A stretch of 64,000 bases of DNA from DATJKD01 sp963834855 (GCA_963834855.1 CAWIDH010000004.1:62001-126000); one strand, 5' to 3'. Positions 8,634 to 15,908 are shown, counted from the first letter of the stretch. The notes: generated from the letters alone by a model not told the origin. Translations and numbers: made by a program.

Positions 8634-9425
8634 ATGTTCTGGTACGGCAAGCTGTTCGGCGCGCTGATCGGTTGGCTCGTGGGGCGTGGCTGGCTCGGCG
8701 CGCTGATCGGTTTCCTGATCGGGCACGAGTTCGACCGCAGGGCCGCCGCCGGGCAGATCGGTGCCGATCCGCACGTACTGCAGGCGGCCTTCTTCCGCGC
8801 AACCTTCCAGGTGATGGGACAGGTTGCCAAGTCGGACGGACGGGTCACCGAGCACGAGATCGAGGCGGCGCGCGCGGCGATGAAGCGTTTCTCGCTGAGC
8901 GAGGCCGACGTGCGCCGGGCGATCGCGTTCTTCACCGACGGCAAGCGCCCCGACTTCCCGCTCCGCGAGACGCTCGAGGAGCTGCGCAACCTCATCGGGA
9001 GGCGGGCCGACCTGCGACGCATGTTCCTGCAGATTCAGCTCGAGGCGGCGCTGCAGGGCGATGGCCTCACGCCGGGCTCCCGCCCCATGTTTCACGAGAT
9101 CTGCCAGGCGATCGGGGTCTCGGCGCTCGAGTTTGCCTCGCTCGAGGCGATGCTGCGGATGCGCGCGCAGGCGGGCCGGCCGGACATGCAGTCGCCAGGC
9201 GCCAAGGCGTCAAGGGTCGCGGATGCCTACCGGGTGCTCGGCGTCCAGCCGACTGCGAGTGATGCGGAGCTGACGCGTGCCTACCGGCGGCTCGTGAGCC
9301 GCAACCACCCGGACAAGCTCGTAGCGAACGGCCTGCCGGAGTCCATGGTGGCCGCGGCGCACGAGCGAACCAAGCAGGTGCTCGCGGCGTATGAACTGTT
9401 GAAGCGCCATCGCGGGATGAAGTAG
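8634..9425 (+). CDS. djlA: DjlA-type membrane-anchored J-domain co-chaperone
   Basis: About 263 residues in the DjlA order: an N-terminal glycine-rich membrane segment (LIGWLVGRGWLGALIGFLIG), a TerB-like helical domain (FRATFQVMGQVAKSDGRVTEHE), and a C-terminal J domain (ADAYRVLGVQPTASDAELTRAYRRL) with the HPD tripeptide in NHPDK. DjlA stimulates DnaK and is linked to envelope stress. The start MFWYGK matches the family and has AAGGA just upstream; an in-frame ATG at 8598 would add 12 residues. Confidence 0.92.
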   Translation: MFWYGKLFGALIGWLVGRGWLGALIGFLIGHEFDRRAAAGQIGADPHVLQAAFFRATFQVMGQVAKSDGRVTEHEIEAARAAMKRFSLSEADVRRAIAFFTDGKRPDFPLRETLEELRNLIGRRADLRRMFLQIQLEAALQGDGLTPGSRPMFHEICQAIGVSALEFASLEAMLRMRAQAGRPDMQSPGAKASRVADAYRVLGVQPTASDAELTRAYRRLVSRNHPDKLVANGLPESMVAAAHERTKQVLAAYELLKRHRGMK

Positions 9426-9467
9426 CGACGGCCTGCTACAGTGCGTGCACAGGCCACGGGAGCCACG

Positions 9468-10151
9468 ATGCTCGAGCCCTGGATTGCGCCCTCGATCCTG
9501 TCAGCCGATTTCGCCCGCCTGGGCGAGGAAGTGCGTGACGTGCTCGCCGCGGGTGCGGACCTGGTCCACTTCGACGTGATGGACAACCATTACGTGCCGA
9601 ACCTGACGGTCGGCCCGCTGGTGTGCGAGGCGCTGCGCAAGGCCGGCATCACGGCGCCCATCGACGTGCACCTGATGGTCAAGCCGGTCGACCGGATCGT
9701 GCCCGACTTCGCCAAGGCCGGCGCGACCTGGATCAGCTTTCACCCCGAGGCCACCGAACACGTCGACCGCACGATCGGGCTCATCCGCGAGCATGGCTGC
9801 CGACCCGGCCTCGTGCTGAACCCGGCGACGCCGATCGACTGGCTCGATTACGTGCTCGACAAGCTCGACCTGGTGCTCCTGATGTCGGTCAACCCGGGGT
9901 TCGGCGGGCAGTCGTTCATCCCGGGCGTATTGCCCAAGATCGCGCGCGTGCGCGAGGCGATCGAGCGCAGCGGCCGTGAGGTTCGCCTCGAGGTCGATGG
10001 CGGGGTCAAGATCGACAACATCGGTGAGATCGCGGCGGCCGGTGCCGACACCTTCGTCGCGGGCTCGGCGATCTTCGGTACCCGGGACTATCGCGCGACG
10101 ATCGCCGCGCTGCGTGCCGGCGCCCGGAAAAATCGGCTCGGAGCCGATTAA
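9468..10151 (+). CDS. rpe: Ribulose-phosphate 3-epimerase
   Basis: A TIM-barrel enzyme of 227 residues that interconverts ribulose 5-phosphate and xylulose 5-phosphate. Family marks are APSILSADFARLGEE, HFDVMDNHYVPNLTVGP, IDVHLMVKPVD, LLMSVNPGFGGQSFIP and EVDGGVKIDN, which carry the metal and phosphate ligands. The last six residues (NRLGAD) and the stop are encoded inside palindromic repeat C1, so the repeat has been absorbed into the 3' end. It converges on crp. rpiA, the partner enzyme of the pathway, lies at 13.8 kb. Confidence 0.96.
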   Translation: MLEPWIAPSILSADFARLGEEVRDVLAAGADLVHFDVMDNHYVPNLTVGPLVCEALRKAGITAPIDVHLMVKPVDRIVPDFAKAGATWISFHPEATEHVDRTIGLIREHGCRPGLVLNPATPIDWLDYVLDKLDLVLLMSVNPGFGGQSFIPGVLPKIARVREAIERSGREVRLEVDGGVKIDNIGEIAAAGADTFVAGSAIFGTRDYRATIAALRAGARKNRLGAD

Positions 10152-10192
10152 TCGGACTAAATCAGCTCTGAGCCGATTTTCCAGCCGATTTT
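10128..10192. terminator. Palindromic repeat C1, probable bidirectional terminator
   Basis: The perfect palindrome AATCGGCTCGGAGCCGATT is followed by a second half-copy (AGCTCTGAGCCGATTTT) and a CAGCCGATTTTTT tail. It lies at the convergent ends of rpe and crp. A related unit, TTGGCTCGGAGCCATTTTTTT, sits at 48825-48846. Stem plus T-runs suggest intrinsic termination; both gene ends overlap it. Confidence 0.7.
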
Positions 10193-10193
10193 T

Positions 10194-10955
10194 TCAGTCC
10201 TCGTCGTCGTCGTCCTCTTCGTCGTCGGCGGTCGTGGCCTTGTGCGCGCGCAGCGCGAGCGGGGACGGTACATTACCGGCGGCGCCGGCCATCTGTGCGG
10301 CCTTGCCCTTGAGCTTGGGACGCACGCCATAGACCACCATCGTCTTGCCGCGCGCGGTGAGCAGGCCCTGCTCCTCGAGCACCTTGAGCACCCGGCCGGC
10401 CATCTCGCGCGAGCAGCCGACGAGGCGTGACAGCTCCTGGCGGCTGACCTTGATCTGCGTGCCCTCGGGGTGCGTCATCGCATCGGGCTCGTTGCACAGG
10501 TCCATGATCGCGTGCGCCACCCGGCCGGTGACGTCGACGAACGCGAGGTCGCCGAGCTTGCGGTTGGTGCGGTCGAGCCGGCTCGCGAGCTGCGTGGCCA
10601 ACTCGAACAGCAGCGTGGGGCTTTCCGCCGCGATCTGCCGGAAGCGCGGATAGGTCATCTCGGCGAGCTCGCACTGCGAGCGCGTACGCACCCAGGCGCT
10701 GCGCTGCGGTTGGTCGTTGAAGAGTCCCATCTCGCCGAAGAACTGGCCCTTGTTGAGGTAGGCCAGCACCATCTCGTTGCCTTCCTCGTCCTCGATGAGG
10801 ACCTCCACCGAGCCCTTGATGACGTAGTAGAGAACGTCAGGGACGTCGCCCGCGTGGATGAGCACGGTCTTGGACGGCACCGTGCGGATGCGGCAATAAC
10901 TCAGGAACCGATTGATTGCAGGAATGTCGCTCAGTGGTCTGCCAGCAGTCTCCAT
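10194..10955 (-). CDS. crp: CRP-family global regulator (Vfr/Clp-like)
   Basis: A 253-residue CRP homologue. The cyclic-nucleotide domain holds YVIKGSVEVLIEDEEG, GQFFGEMGLF (the FGE motif) and RSAWVR, the E. coli Arg82-Ser83 equivalents. The C-helix has TNRKLGDLAF where E. coli has TSEKVGNLAF. The DNA-reading helix SRQELSRLVGCSREMAGRV is nearly canonical. It should bind CRP-like sites; whether the ligand is cAMP or another nucleotide cannot be decided here. An extra tail of about 35 residues ends in DDEEDDDDED, encoded by a GTC/CTC microsatellite, and is not part of the usual family length. Confidence 0.92.
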   Translation of the reverse strand: METAGRPLSDIPAINRFLSYCRIRTVPSKTVLIHAGDVPDVLYYVIKGSVEVLIEDEEGNEMVLAYLNKGQFFGEMGLFNDQPQRSAWVRTRSQCELAEMTYPRFRQIAAESPTLLFELATQLASRLDRTNRKLGDLAFVDVTGRVAHAIMDLCNEPDAMTHPEGTQIKVSRQELSRLVGCSREMAGRVLKVLEEQGLLTARGKTMVVYGVRPKLKGKAAQMAGAAGNVPSPLALRAHKATTADDEEDDDDED

Positions 10956-11025
10956 GCTCCCCGCCCCATGGTTTATGTAAAAAGTTCCGCGGATTTAATA
11001 CAAGTGCGGTGCATGCCGCAAGCAC

Positions 11026-11670
11026 TCAGATTCGATACGCGGTCCGGGTCATCACGCGTGCAGTGTGCCGCATCAGGCGGCGGATCGCCTCGGGCATTTC
11101 GCGGGCGCCGGAATCACGGGCTTCGGCGCCGTGCCGGGCCTCGTCGTCGCGCATCCGCGCGACGATCTCGCGCGAGCGCAGGTCCCCGTCCGGAAGCTCG
11201 CGCAGGTGCGATTGAAGGTGGTCGACGACCTGGCGCTCGGTCTCTGCGACAAACCCCAGGCTCAGGCGGTCGCCGGCGAGCCCGGCCAGCGCCCCGATCA
11301 GGTAGGAACCCGCGTACCACGCGGGCGCAAGCAGGCTGGTGCGGCTCTGCAACTCCCGCACGCGTTGCTCACACCAGGCCAGGTGATCGGTCTCGTCGCG
11401 AGCCGCGCTCTCGAGATGCGCCCGCAAGCCGGGATCGCGCGCCGTCAGGGCCTGCCCGTGGTACAGGGCCTGGGCCGCGATCTCCCCCGCATGATTGACC
11501 CGCATCAGCCCGGCCGCGTGCCGGCGGGTGGCTGGGTCGGAGACCTCGTCCGGGATGGCCTCGGCGGGGTAGGGGCGGGCTGCCACGTTGGCGGCCGCCA
11601 CGGTGCGAAGGGCCTGGTCGACCCCCTGGATCAGGCGGTCCGCCAGGCTCAGCTCGCGGGATCGTGGCAT
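11026..11670 (-). CDS. coq7: Coq7/CoqF-type demethoxyubiquinone hydroxylase
   Basis: About 214 residues of the carboxylate-bridged diiron hydroxylase that adds the C6 hydroxyl of ubiquinone. Iron-binding motifs are visible in order: MRVNHAGEIAAQALYHGQ, DETDHLAWC, VAETERQVVDHLQSHL and MRDDEARHG. It is a peripheral membrane enzyme. The ATG at 11670 is preferred over a GTG six bases upstream. With frameshifted ubiH and ubiI at 18.6-21.1 kb, this window holds three ubiquinone hydroxylation genes. Confidence 0.94.
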   Translation of the reverse strand: MPRSRELSLADRLIQGVDQALRTVAAANVAARPYPAEAIPDEVSDPATRRHAAGLMRVNHAGEIAAQALYHGQALTARDPGLRAHLESAARDETDHLAWCEQRVRELQSRTSLLAPAWYAGSYLIGALAGLAGDRLSLGFVAETERQVVDHLQSHLRELPDGDLRSREIVARMRDDEARHGAEARDSGAREMPEAIRRLMRHTARVMTRTAYRI

Positions 11671-11726
11671 GGACACATCTTATATTAGGCCGCCTGGTGT
11701 GGGTCGCGGGGAGGCTCCCGCGAGCT

Positions 11727-11755
11727 TTGCAAACCCTGGTCCTGTGAAGTAAGAT
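11727..11755 (+). promoter_or_regulatory. Sigma-70-type promoter of rplM-rpsI
   Basis: The sequence reads TTGCAA (11727-11732), a 17-base spacer and TAAGAT (11750-11755). It lies about 100 bases upstream of the rplM start. The leader that follows holds a GCTGCCTTCTGGCAGGC hairpin and three CCTTCGGG-like units just before the start codon. Confidence 0.7.
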
Positions 11756-11853
11756 TCGCGGCTCTTTGCACGGTGCCCGGCCCGCGCAGCTGCCTTCTGG
11801 CAGGCGCAGCCCGGGGCCTTGGGTTCCTTCGGGAATCCTTCGGGAGCCTTCGT

Positions 11854-12282
11854 ATGAGCACAGTTTTTGCGCGCTCCGAGAGCGTGCGGCGCGACTGGTT
11901 CGTGGTGGACGCGAGCGGCAAGACGCTCGGCCGTCTCGCGACCCAGCTCGCCATGCGCCTGCGCGGCAAGCACAAGGCCGAGTACACGCCGCACGTGGAC
12001 ACGGGCGACCACATCATCGTGTTGAACGCCGAGAAGATCCGGGTCACGGGCGACAAGCTCCGGGACAAGATCTACTACTGGCATACCGGCGCGATCGGTG
12101 GCATCAGGAGCAAGTCGCTCGAGAAGCTCATGGCCGAGCACCCCGAGCGCGCCATCGAGTTCGCCGTGAAGGGCATGCTGCCGAAGAACCCGCTCGGCCG
12201 GCAGATGTACCGGAAGCTGCACGTGTTCAAGGGCGACAAGCACCCCCACGCGGCCCAGCAGCCGAAGCCGCTCGAGATCTGA
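11854..12282 (+). CDS. rplM: Ribosomal protein L13 (uL13)
   Basis: 142 residues, the usual L13 length. Family segments are RRDWFVVDASGKTLGRLAT, GKHKAEYTPHVDTGDHIIVLNA, YYWHTGAIGGIRS and AVKGMLPKNPLGRQMYRKL. It binds 23S rRNA early in 50S assembly. The start MSTVFARSE is chosen because the upstream extension is only leader sequence. It forms an operon with rpsI, 35 bases downstream, as in most bacteria. Confidence 0.98.
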   Translation: MSTVFARSESVRRDWFVVDASGKTLGRLATQLAMRLRGKHKAEYTPHVDTGDHIIVLNAEKIRVTGDKLRDKIYYWHTGAIGGIRSKSLEKLMAEHPERAIEFAVKGMLPKNPLGRQMYRKLHVFKGDKHPHAAQQPKPLEI

Positions 12283-12317
12283 TTCAAACGCCACGCCAGG
12301 ATTGCCAGGACCGAACG

Positions 12318-12710
12318 ATGCCCGCGACTACGAACTACGGTACAGGCCGCCGCAAGACTGCCACCGCCCGCGTCCACCTGCGGCCAGGCAAGGGCAGCAT
12401 CCAGATCAATGACCGCACGATCGAGGAGTTCTTCGGTCGCGAGACGGCACGCATGATCGTCCGCCAGCCGCTCGAGGCCGTGCAGATGTCGGATCGCTTC
12501 GACGTGACCGTGAACGTCGACGGCGGCGGGACCACCGGTCAGGCCGGCGCCATCCGCCACGGGCTGACCCGCGCGCTGATCGAGTACGACGAGAGCCTCC
12601 GCAAGCCGCTGCGCACCGCCGGCTTCGTCACGCGCGACGCGCGCGAAGTCGAGCGCAAGAAGGTCGGTTTCCGCAAGGCGCGCCGCGGTACACAGTTCTC
12701 CAAGCGCTGA
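12318..12710 (+). CDS. rpsI: Ribosomal protein S9 (uS9)
   Basis: 130 residues beginning NYGTGRRKTATARVHLRPG and ending in the conserved basic tail KKVGFRKARRGTQFSKR, whose last residues reach the ribosomal P site. The middle holds GGGTTGQAGAIRHGLTRALIEY. Second gene of the rplM operon; the tRNA-Gln gene follows within 30 bases. Confidence 0.98.
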   Translation: MPATTNYGTGRRKTATARVHLRPGKGSIQINDRTIEEFFGRETARMIVRQPLEAVQMSDRFDVTVNVDGGGTTGQAGAIRHGLTRALIEYDESLRKPLRTAGFVTRDAREVERKKVGFRKARRGTQFSKR

Positions 12711-12736
12711 TTACACTACGGCGCATCACCCGCTTT

Positions 12737-12810
12737 TGGGGGATCGTCTAGCGGTAGGACAACGGACTCTGACTCCGTTTACCTAGGTTCGAATCCTAGT
12801 CCCCCAGCCA
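12737..12810 (+). tRNA. tRNA-Gln (anticodon CUG)
   Basis: A cloverleaf can be drawn by eye. The acceptor arm pairs TGGGGGA with TCCCCCA. The anticodon stem ACGGA/TCCGT closes the loop CTCTGAC, giving anticodon CTG. The T arm is CCTAG-GTTCGAAT-CCTAG. The discriminator is G, followed by an encoded CCA (12808-12810). It is the only tRNA found in the window. Confidence 0.95.
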
Positions 12811-12815
12811 ACCAC

Positions 12816-12860
12816 GAAGCCCCGCCCAAGCGGACGCAGCCCCGCCCGGTGCGGGGCTTC
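12816..12860 (+). terminator. GC-rich hairpin downstream of tRNA-Gln
   Basis: AGCCCCGC-CCGGT-GCGGGGCT (12838-12858) can form an 8-bp stem, or the upstream GAAGCCCCGC (12816) can pair with GCGGGGCTTC (12851-12860). It lies just past the tRNA and before the convergent ArsN2-like stop, so it probably ends the rplM-rpsI-tRNA transcript. Confidence 0.65.
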
Positions 12861-12862
12861 GT

Positions 12863-13294
12863 CTATTCCCTCTTCTCGAGTTGCTTCACCATGAAGGCCG
12901 AAGTCGACGGACAGAGGTCCGCGAACTCGCGCGTCGACCGGATCGGCGCGGGCGCGGTGTCGCGGTCGACGCGGCTGTAGCCCCGCGCAGCGAAGAAGCC
13001 TTCCGCCGTGGTCGTGAGCAGATAGATCGAGCGCACGCCGCGCGACGCAGCGTACGCCTCGGCATGCGCGACGAGTTGCCTGCCAATGCCGGCGGTGCGT
13101 GACACAGGGGTCACGACGAGCGAACGCAGCAGCGCAACCCGTCCGAAGAGCTCCAGACCCACGAGCCCGACCGGTGCAGCGCTGTCCCCGGCCAGGAAGA
13201 AGTGCTCGAGCTTGTCGTCGGCGAGGTCCTCCGTCGGCAGCCCGGCTGCCTCGAGCAGCGCAACCGCTGCCGCATGGGGCGGCCGGCCGCTGAT
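12863..13294 (-). CDS. ArsN2-like GNAT acetyltransferase with uncertain N-terminus
   Basis: A GNAT-fold protein resembling arsenic-resistance N-acetyltransferase ArsN2. It carries VALLEAAGLPTEDLADDKLEHFFLA (in part), LLRSLVVTPVSRTAGIGRQLVAHAEAYA (the acetyl-CoA loop) and a C-terminal EGFFAARGYSRVDRD. Family members usually start 10-20 residues before the ALLEAAGLP helix. Here no ATG lies at that point. The frame stays open to 13423 only through repeat B sequence, giving an implausible proline-rich lead. The 5' end therefore appears disturbed, either by the repeat or by loss of the true start. The coordinate 13294 is approximate. No ars operon is nearby. Confidence 0.6.
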   Translation of the reverse strand: MSGRPPHAAAVALLEAAGLPTEDLADDKLEHFFLAGDSAAPVGLVGLELFGRVALLRSLVVTPVSRTAGIGRQLVAHAEAYAASRGVRSIYLLTTTAEGFFAARGYSRVDRDTAPAPIRSTREFADLCPSTSAFMVKQLEKRE

Positions 13295-13303
13295 CCTCGA
13301 TGA

Positions 13304-13440
13304 GGGGACAGATTCAGGTTCCACGGGCGGGCGGTCCGGCCTATTCTCTACGGGAGGGTTAGTCTGCTCCGATCTCGCGGAAAATAAACCTGACCCTTTG
13401 TCCCGCATGTGCTTCGGGAACATAAACCTGACCCTCTTCG
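13304..13440. repeat. Repeat family B (TCAGGTTTATTTTCC palindrome)
   Basis: The left arm GGGGACAGATTCAGGTTCC faces GGAAAATAAACCTGACCC followed by TTTGTCCC. A further partial arm, GAACATAAACCTGACCC, follows at 13418-13434. The arms share GGGACA...TCAGGTT...TCC. The element separates the ArsN2-like gene from the decayed gene at 13444 and probably arrived by the same REP-like route as family A. Confidence 0.75.
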
Positions 13441-13443
13441 CGC

Positions 13444-13773
13444 ATGTCGTTCGTAAGCGAGCTCCGGCGGCGAAACGTCGTTCGCGTCGCGATCGTCTAG
13501 CGTCGATCGTGGCTGATCCTGCAGCTCGCGGACGTGTTCGGGGCCCTGCTCGACCGCCCGCTGGCCGGCAGCTGGTCGGCTGCTGCGTCGCTCGGCTGCG
13601 ATCGGCGTGATGCTGGTGACGGTGACGCCGGAGGGCCTGGTGCGCACCAGCGAGATCGATCGTGACCGCGGATCGCGCCGCAGACCGGGCGCGCCGGGTT
13701 GGCGGACTACTGGCGTTCGCGCGGTTGGCCGGACAAGTGCCGTCCGCGCGGCGTGGACTTCGAATGCGACTGA
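13444..13773 (+). pseudogene. Remnant of a TPR/adenylate-cyclase-like protein gene
   Basis: The ATG at 13444 opens MSFVSELRRRNVVRVAIV and then hits TAG at 13498. This is the standard opening of large proteobacterial TPR or cyclase-like proteins (FxxELRRRNVxRVAxxYAVVAWLLxQ). After the stop the same frame continues RRSWLILQLADVFGALL. At 13699-13773 a separate stretch reads YWRSRGWPDKCRPRGVDFECD then stop, which is the usual C-terminal end of the same family. The middle several hundred residues are missing. A TAC-to-TAG change and a large internal deletion explain it. Confidence 0.7.
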
Positions 13774-13779
13774 GGTCGC

Positions 13780-14439
13780 TTACCGGGTCAGCGTAACGAC
13801 GCCGTCGGCCGTTCCGACCAGCAGCACATCGGCCGGGCGGCGTGCGAAGAGACCGACGGTCACGACCCCGGCGATCTGGTTGATCTCCGTCTCGAGCCCG
13901 ACCGGGTCCTCGATCTGCAGGCCCCGGACGTCGAGGAGGTGATTGCCGTTGTCGGTCACGACGCCCTCGCGCAGCGCCGGCTGACCGCCGAGCTTGATGA
14001 GCTGGCGGGCGACGTGGCCGCGCGCCATCGGGATGACCTCCACCGGCAGCGGGAAGCCGCCTAGCCGGTCGACCAGCTTCTGGTCGTCGATGATGCAGAC
14101 AAAACGGCGCGACGCCGCCGCCACGACCTTCTCGCGGGTCAGCGCGCCGCCGCCGCCTTTCACCAGCGCGAAGGCGCGTGTCGCCTCGTCGGCGCCGTCG
14201 ACGTAGAGCGGCAACTCCCCCGTGGCATTCAGTTCCAGGACCGGGATGCCGTGCGCCTTGAGCCGCTGGGTGCTCGCCTCGGAACTCGACACGGTTCCAG
14301 CGATGCGCCCGCGCAGGCTCGCCAGCCCCTCGATGAAGAAGTTGACCGTGGAACCCGTGCCCACACCCACGATGGTTCCGTCGCCGACCAGATCGAGCGC
14401 CGCCTCGGCGGCCTGCTGCTTGCGGATGTCCTGGTTCAT
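13780..14439 (-). CDS. rpiA: Ribose-5-phosphate isomerase A
   Basis: 219 residues. It interconverts ribose 5-phosphate and ribulose 5-phosphate. Family marks are IVGVGTGSTVNFFIEGLA, VSSSEASTQRLKAHGIPV, YVDGADEATRAFALVKGGGGALTREK, where the catalytic Glu and active-site Asp lie, and VVTDNGNHLLDV. The start MNQDIRKQ is chosen because the upstream in-frame extension runs into a perfect hairpin at 14459-14484. Confidence 0.96.
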   Translation of the reverse strand: MNQDIRKQQAAEAALDLVGDGTIVGVGTGSTVNFFIEGLASLRGRIAGTVSSSEASTQRLKAHGIPVLELNATGELPLYVDGADEATRAFALVKGGGGALTREKVVAAASRRFVCIIDDQKLVDRLGGFPLPVEVIPMARGHVARQLIKLGGQPALREGVVTDNGNHLLDVRGLQIEDPVGLETEINQIAGVVTVGLFARRPADVLLVGTADGVVTLTR

Positions 14440-14458
14440 GTTGCGACCCCCGGAAACA

Positions 14459-14484
14459 ACTGTGCCCGCTTTCGCGGGCACAGT
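14459..14484. terminator. Perfect 11-bp stem-loop upstream of rpiA
   Basis: ACTGTGCCCGC-TTTC-GCGGGCACAGT is an exact 11-bp stem with a 4-base loop. It lies 20 bases before the rpiA start and 66 bases after the stop of the lysine-rich peptide gene. On the minus strand it is followed by TGTTTCC, so it may end the small gene's transcript or act in the rpiA leader. Confidence 0.7.
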
Positions 14485-14549
14485 CTTTATCTCGGAGGAG
14501 GCGGCGATCTTCCTATCGGCGAGGTCGCCACCTCTTGTTCCGATGCGTC

Positions 14550-14618
14550 CTACTTCTTCTTAGCGGCCTTTTTCTTGCCAGCCTTCTTCTTGGACGACTT
14601 CTTTGCCTTAGCTGCCAT
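14550..14618 (-). CDS. 22-residue lysine/alanine-rich peptide
   Basis: ATG at 14618 and TAG at 14550 give MAAKAKKSSKKKAGKKKAAK plus two lysines, with 14 lysines in 22 residues. The start is well supported by GGAGA seven bases upstream, and a promoter lies at 14653-14681. The composition resembles the basic tails of AlgP/histone H1-like proteins, so nucleic-acid binding is a reasonable guess, but function is unknown. It is too short for ordinary gene callers. The stem-loop at 14459-14484 would end its transcript. Confidence 0.7.
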   Translation of the reverse strand: MAAKAKKSSKKKAGKKKAAKKK

Positions 14619-14652
14619 GTTGGATCTCCATGTCGGGTTAGTCCGGGCGCAG

Positions 14653-14681
14653 TATTTACAGAAATCAATTCCCGAATGCAA
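14653..14681 (-). promoter_or_regulatory. Sigma-70-type promoter of the lysine-rich peptide gene
   Basis: On the minus strand TTGCAT (14681-14676), a 17-base spacer and TAAATA (14658-14653) lie about 35 bases before the start codon at 14618. The fit to consensus spacing is exact, and the local AT content is well above the surroundings. Confidence 0.7.
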
Positions 14682-14787
14682 GAGGCACGTCACGGATCTC
14701 TGCTATGCCTCTCGCTGATCACCGAGCGTCGGAATGCGCGCCGCGATCGAGCGATGCGTCGCTCGCGCTGGAAATCAAGACACTTCC

Positions 14788-15252
14788 TCACGCGAGCGTG
14801 AGTATGAACTTCCACTCCCGGTCACTCACCGGCGTCACCGACAGCCGATTGCCCCGTCGCAGTATCACCATGTTCTTGAGGGCTCCACGCGCATGTTTGC
14901 GCAGGGTTTCGAGCGTGATCGGCGGGTCGATCCGCCGCTCGAGGCGGATGTCGACGCTGTACCAGCGGGGCTCGTCGGGATCGCTCTCGGGATCGTAGTA
15001 AGGGTGCTTGGGGTCGAGGGCAGCGGCCTCGGGGTAGCCTGCACGCATGACGCGCACGATGCCGACGATGCCGGGAACGTCGCAGCTCGAGTGATAGAGG
15101 AAGCCGAGATCGCCCTTGCGCATCTCGTCCCGCAGCATGTTGCGCGCCTGGTAGTTGCGCACGCCGTCCCAGGCGGTGGTCTGATTCTTCGCGCGGGCCA
15201 GGTGGTCGACCCCGAAGGTCGAGGGCTCGGTCTTGAAGAGCCAGTGGTTCAC
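14788..15252 (-). CDS. EVE-domain (PUA-like) protein
   Basis: 154 residues forming one EVE domain, the family of human THYN1. Marks are MNHWLFKTEPSTFGVDHLA, AWDGVRNYQARNMLRDEMRKGDLGFLYHS in pieces, VPGIVGIVRVMR and RWYSVDIRLERR. EVE domains bind modified bases in DNA or RNA; the ligand is not known here. It overlaps the fau stop by four bases (ATGA), so the two are translationally coupled downstream of 6S RNA. Confidence 0.9.
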   Translation of the reverse strand: MNHWLFKTEPSTFGVDHLARAKNQTTAWDGVRNYQARNMLRDEMRKGDLGFLYHSSCDVPGIVGIVRVMRAGYPEAAALDPKHPYYDPESDPDEPRWYSVDIRLERRIDPPITLETLRKHARGALKNMVILRRGNRLSVTPVSDREWKFILTLA

Positions 15253-15884
15253 TTCCTTCTCCTTTCATGACGTGATCGGAGTCGCGACGGTCGCAGGATG
15301 CCGCGTTCCGTGACGACCACGTCGAGGGGGACGTCCCAGGGTGCGGCCTCGAGCCGCGTGCTTTCCTGGCATGCGAAGGCGACGCCGACGATGCGCGGCC
15401 GGCGCCAGCTGTCGGCGGTGAGTCGCCGACGCAACGCCCGATCGTAGTAGCCCGCGCCCATGCCCAGCCGCTGTCCCTGCCGGTCGAAGCCTACGAGTGG
15501 CGTGAGGACCACGTCGAGGCGGCGCAGTGCGATGGCGAGCGCGGGCTCGTCAGCGGGCTCCGCGATGCCATACCAGTTGCGCGTGAGCGCGCGGTCATCG
15601 GCGAGCGGCAGGAAGCGCAGGGTGCGACGCCGCTGGCTCGTGATGCGGGGCGCGTACAACCGCACTCCGCCGCGGCGCGCTTCGCGGATGTATTTCGCGA
15701 GGTCGACCTCGCCGTCCCTGGCCAGATAGAGCGCGACGCGGCGGCCGCGTGCGGTGAGACCGAGCCTGCGCAGCGACGCCACGATGCGCCGCTCGGCGCG
15801 GAGCCGTTCCCGCCCGGTCAGCGCGCGCCGCAGGCGACGCAGCCGCTGCCGTTCATCCGCCAGTTGCCGGAAGCGCTGCGCCAT
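15249..15884 (-). CDS. fau: 5-formyltetrahydrofolate cyclo-ligase
   Basis: About 211 residues. It converts 5-formyl-THF to 5,10-methenyl-THF with ATP. Visible are the basic N-terminal helix (QRLRRLRRALTGRERLRAER), RRGGVRLYAPRI and the signature GFDRQGQRLGMGAGYYDRAL. The start MAQRFRQ is chosen because the longer frame (to 15980) runs through the 6S RNA gene. The 6S-fau linkage is the classical gammaproteobacterial arrangement. Confidence 0.9.
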   Translation of the reverse strand: MAQRFRQLADERQRLRRLRRALTGRERLRAERRIVASLRRLGLTARGRRVALYLARDGEVDLAKYIREARRGGVRLYAPRITSQRRRTLRFLPLADDRALTRNWYGIAEPADEPALAIALRRLDVVLTPLVGFDRQGQRLGMGAGYYDRALRRRLTADSWRRPRIVGVAFACQESTRLEAAPWDVPLDVVVTERGILRPSRLRSRHERRRK

Positions 15885-15908
15885 GGAGGCCCGCAGGGAA
15901 AGAGGAGA

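Noticed and set aside
7587..9095. A 502-codon minus-strand frame spanning purC and djlA
   Set aside because: It crosses two real genes in different orientations and has Arg/Ala-rich translation only.
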